This document shows, in pieces, positions 5,604 to 7,123 of a DNA stretch of 7,123 nucleotides (the stretch's first letter is position 1; every line of letters begins with the position of its first letter). Source of the stretch: Clostridia bacterium. Lineage in GTDB: Bacteria > Bacillota > Clostridia > UBA1381 > UMGS1253. The DNA is taken from contig JAFQPV010000395.1 in the NCBI GenBank assembly GCA_017411585.1, positions 1 through 7,123 of the forward strand. Reading direction: 5' to 3'. A program made the position numbers and the translations under genes. The notes beneath the pieces are model-generated. The model saw only the letters and a list, made by a program, of their open reading frames with translations, did not search any database and was not told where the DNA came from.

Positions 5604-6530
5604 TCACATTGCCTGCAAAACAATCTTTTCTACCAGTTCTTCGAACGATAACCCTGCCGCCTTTGCCGAATCCGGCACAAGCGAGGTCGCCGTCATACCC
5701 GGAATCGTATTAATTTCTATGACATACGGTCTGTTTTCTGCATCCACAAAAAAGTCAATTCTCGCTACACCACTGCAGTTTAAGGCTGCATATGCCTTTT
5801 TCGCATATGCTTCTATACTTTGTGCCGCATCGTCCGGTATGCGAGCCGGAATAATATGATGACTCATACCCGTTGTGTACTTAGATTCAAAATCATAAAA
5901 CTTATTTTCCGAAACAATCTCAACAATTGGCAACGCAATCATTTCATCCCCATCGCGCATCACAGGAACGGTAAGTTCTGTTCCTTTGATAAACTTTTCG
6001 ATTAAAATTTCCCCATCATAATCGATATTATGCGCAATCGCAGCTTCAAGCTCCTGAATATCGTGCACAATTTCTACACCAACACTTGAACCTTGGCAAG
6101 GCGCCTTGACAACCACAGGAAAGCCGAACGCAGAAACAACCTCCTCTGCAAATTTCCGTATGTTTTCACCCTTTTTTATTACGAAAAATTCCGGTGTAGG
6201 GATATTCCCGAACACAAGCATTTTTTTCGTCAATATTTTATTCATACAATTCGCGCTGCTCGCAACACCAGAGCCGGTATAGCGGATATTCATGAGCTCC
6301 AGCATCCCCTGAATCGTACCGTCCTCGCCGCCTTTGCCGTGCAACTCCAATACGCACAAGTCCGGTTCTTCCTTTGCAATATCACAAGCATTTTTTTCGT
6401 CCAATATAAATCGATGTGCATTGTACCCCATCGAAATCAAGGCCTTATACACCGCTTCACCACTGCAAAGCGATACTTCTCTTTCCGAGGACACACCGCC
6501 CATAACCACTAAAATTTTCTTGTTTTTCAT
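5604..6530 (-). CDS. ddl: D-alanine--D-alanine ligase
   Basis: A complete 308-residue ATP-grasp enzyme that joins two D-alanines for the peptidoglycan stem peptide in the cytoplasm; length is normal. Landmarks: GGVSSEREVSLCSG (11-24) with Glu16; LHGKGGEDGT (63-72); VKAPCQGSSVGV (141-152) with Ser148-Ser149; the omega-loop FYDFESKY (211-218) with Tyr218; and GVARIDFF (254-261) with Arg257 and Asp259. ATP/metal residues Glu272 and Asn274 lie in EINTIPGMT. From memory, these match Glu15, Ser150, Tyr216, Asp257, Glu270 and Asn272 of E. coli DdlB. The retained Lys-Tyr in the omega loop argues for ordinary D-Ala-D-Ala synthesis rather than VanA/B-type D-lactate ligation. The ATG start has AGGAG (plus-strand 6539-6543) 8 nt upstream. 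It follows the MurF-like gene by 16 nt, so one transcript is likely. The coding sequence is more A/T-rich than the left block. Confidence 0.95.
   Translation of the reverse strand: MKNKKILVVMGGVSSEREVSLCSGEAVYKALISMGYNAHRFILDEKNACDIAKEEPDLCVLELHGKGGEDGTIQGMLELMNIRYTGSGVASSANCMNKILTKKMLVFGNIPTPEFFVIKKGENIRKFAEEVVSAFGFPVVVKAPCQGSSVGVEIVHDIQELEAAIAHNIDYDGEILIEKFIKGTELTVPVMRDGDEMIALPIVEIVSENKFYDFESKYTTGMSHHIIPARIPDDAAQSIEAYAKKAYAALNCSGVARIDFFVDAENRPYVIEINTIPGMTATSLVPDSAKAAGLSFEELVEKIVLQAM
6213..6231. repeat. 19-bp direct repeat, copy 1, inside ddl
   Basis: CACAAGCATTTTTTTCGTC on the plus strand is identical to 6383-6401. Similarity continues for about six more bases with one inserted base in the other copy. 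On the coding strand it encodes part of LTKKMLVF. It contains a run of seven A on that strand. Confidence 0.85.
6383..6401. repeat. 19-bp direct repeat, copy 2, inside ddl
   Basis: Identical to 6213-6231, 170 bp away. The offset is not a multiple of three, so the same bases are read in another frame and encode part of LDEKNACD. Origin unknown. Confidence 0.85.
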
Positions 6531-6538
6531 TTCGCATT

Positions 6539-6543
6539 CTCCT
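6539..6543 (-). promoter_or_regulatory. Ribosome binding site of ddl
   Basis: AGGAG on the minus strand lies just after the MurF-like stop codon and 8 nt before the ddl ATG. The gap of 16 nt leaves no room for a separate promoter. Confidence 0.75.
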
Positions 6544-6546
6544 ATG

Positions 6547-7123
6547 CTAATTTAAAATCACCTTAAAATGCCACATCAAACGCGACGTATAATACTTAAT
6601 CGCCTGATACGCATAGGCTACCGGAAAAGTGCTCGCTATAGATGCACTCAACTTTCCGCTATGACTTGCTTTAAACAAAACAAGGTCACCGGATTTTACT
6701 TGTTTTTTAAGTGCTTTATTCATCTCTTTTTGATTCTTAAATGTTAAAACAACTAAATTTTCTCTCGTCTGCATATTTGCCAATGCCTTTTTTAAGTTCT
6801 TTCCGAAGGTCATTACAACATCAAACGAAGATGTATTCACAATATCCACAATTTCTCTGTGGGTAGATTCCGTATAGCTCCCTGCTTCCGCAACATCCCC
6901 AAGCACAGCAATTCTCTTGCCGCAAACCGGTATCTTTTGCGCACCCTCAATCGCAGAACGAATAGATTTTGCAACCGCGTTATAGCAGTCAGCATAAACA
7001 ATCGTTTTTCCAGCCTTAAACACATTTTGGCGAATGCCGGTAGCTCTGTATTTTTGAAGACCTGCAACGATCTTATCGTAAGAAATTCCCGAAACCACAC
7101 CGGCAGCAAAAGCGAGCAACGCT
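6547..7123 (-). CDS. murF: MurF-like ligase, C-terminal part; 5' end outside window
   Basis: The frame runs to the window edge, so the N-terminus and the central ATP-binding domain are missing; about 192 codons are visible. MurF adds D-Ala-D-Ala to UDP-MurNAc-tripeptide, the step that uses the Ddl product made by the next gene. C-terminal Mur-ligase landmarks: ATGIRQ, ADCYNA (plus-strand ~6975-6992), RIAVLGDVAEAG followed by the conserved His of STHREI, and DLVLFKASHSGKL near 6650-6690. Several positions deviate from MurF consensus: the usual YNAN(P/V)xSM reads YNAVAKSI and the usual KGSR reads KASH. About 20-25 residues rich in Tyr and basic residues, ending in WHFKVILN, extend beyond the usual end. 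It may be an ordinary but divergent MurF or a specialised paralogue; the missing domains would decide. A TTG near 7119 is not the start. Confidence 0.78.
   Translation of the reverse strand, partial: ALLAFAAGVVSGISYDKIVAGLQKYRATGIRQNVFKAGKTIVYADCYNAVAKSIRSAIEGAQKIPVCGKRIAVLGDVAEAGSYTESTHREIVDIVNTSSFDVVMTFGKNLKKALANMQTRENLVVLTFKNQKEMNKALKKQVKSGDLVLFKASHSGKLSASIASTFPVAYAYQAIKYYTSRLMWHFKVILN

Noticed and set aside
6093..6512. 139-codon plus-strand open frame opposite ddl
   Set aside because: It is antisense to a well-conserved enzyme with no recognisable domain; shadow.
5604..6530. Ddl as a Van-type resistance ligase
   Set aside because: The omega loop keeps the Lys-Tyr typical of D-Ala-D-Ala ligases, and no vanH, vanX, vanT or sensor genes are seen in the window.
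7117..7119. TTG (minus strand) as the start of the MurF-like gene
   Set aside because: The visible part is only a C-terminal Mur-ligase domain and the frame continues to the edge.

Overview
The window looks like chromosome from a Bacillota organism, most likely a clostridial gut-type bacterium. The signs are strong AGGAGG-type ribosome binding sites, extended -10 promoters, U-tract hairpin terminators, mid-GC coding sequence and the families present. The taxonomic call is inference. The window is densely coding: both edges cut genes, there is no gap over 300 bases, and I see no RNA gene, CRISPR array, insertion sequence or phage gene.

Left block (1-5143, plus strand): a carbohydrate-degradation cluster. 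It opens with the 3' part of a large gene whose product looks like an alpha/alpha-toroid plus beta-sandwich protein; I do not recognise the exact family, and it may be polysaccharide-lyase-like. Next come a GH88-type unsaturated glucuronyl hydrolase, overlapping by ATGA, and a GH105-type unsaturated rhamnogalacturonyl hydrolase 20 nt further on. A Gfo/Idh/MocA NAD(P)-dependent oxidoreductase follows with its own candidate promoter, and a strong terminator closes the block. Both hydrolases lack signal peptides and keep the catalytic Asp residues of their families. The simplest reading is cytoplasmic removal of 4,5-unsaturated uronic acids from imported lyase products, with the oxidoreductase acting on a released or modified sugar. 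No transporter, regulator or complete lyase gene is visible; they may lie upstream.

Middle (5144-5601): a monocistronic small MGMT/ATL-family gene with a promoter just behind the upstream terminator. Its active-site motif is unusual: the Cys is kept, the neighbouring His is Tyr, the Pro is Lys, and the arginine finger is Gln. It ends at a symmetrical hairpin that can terminate transcription from both sides.

Right block (5604-7123, minus strand): a cell-wall pair, the C-terminal part of a divergent MurF-like ligase followed after 16 nt by a complete D-alanine--D-alanine ligase. This block is visibly more A/T-rich than the sugar cluster. The ddl gene carries an odd 19-bp perfect direct repeat read in two different frames.
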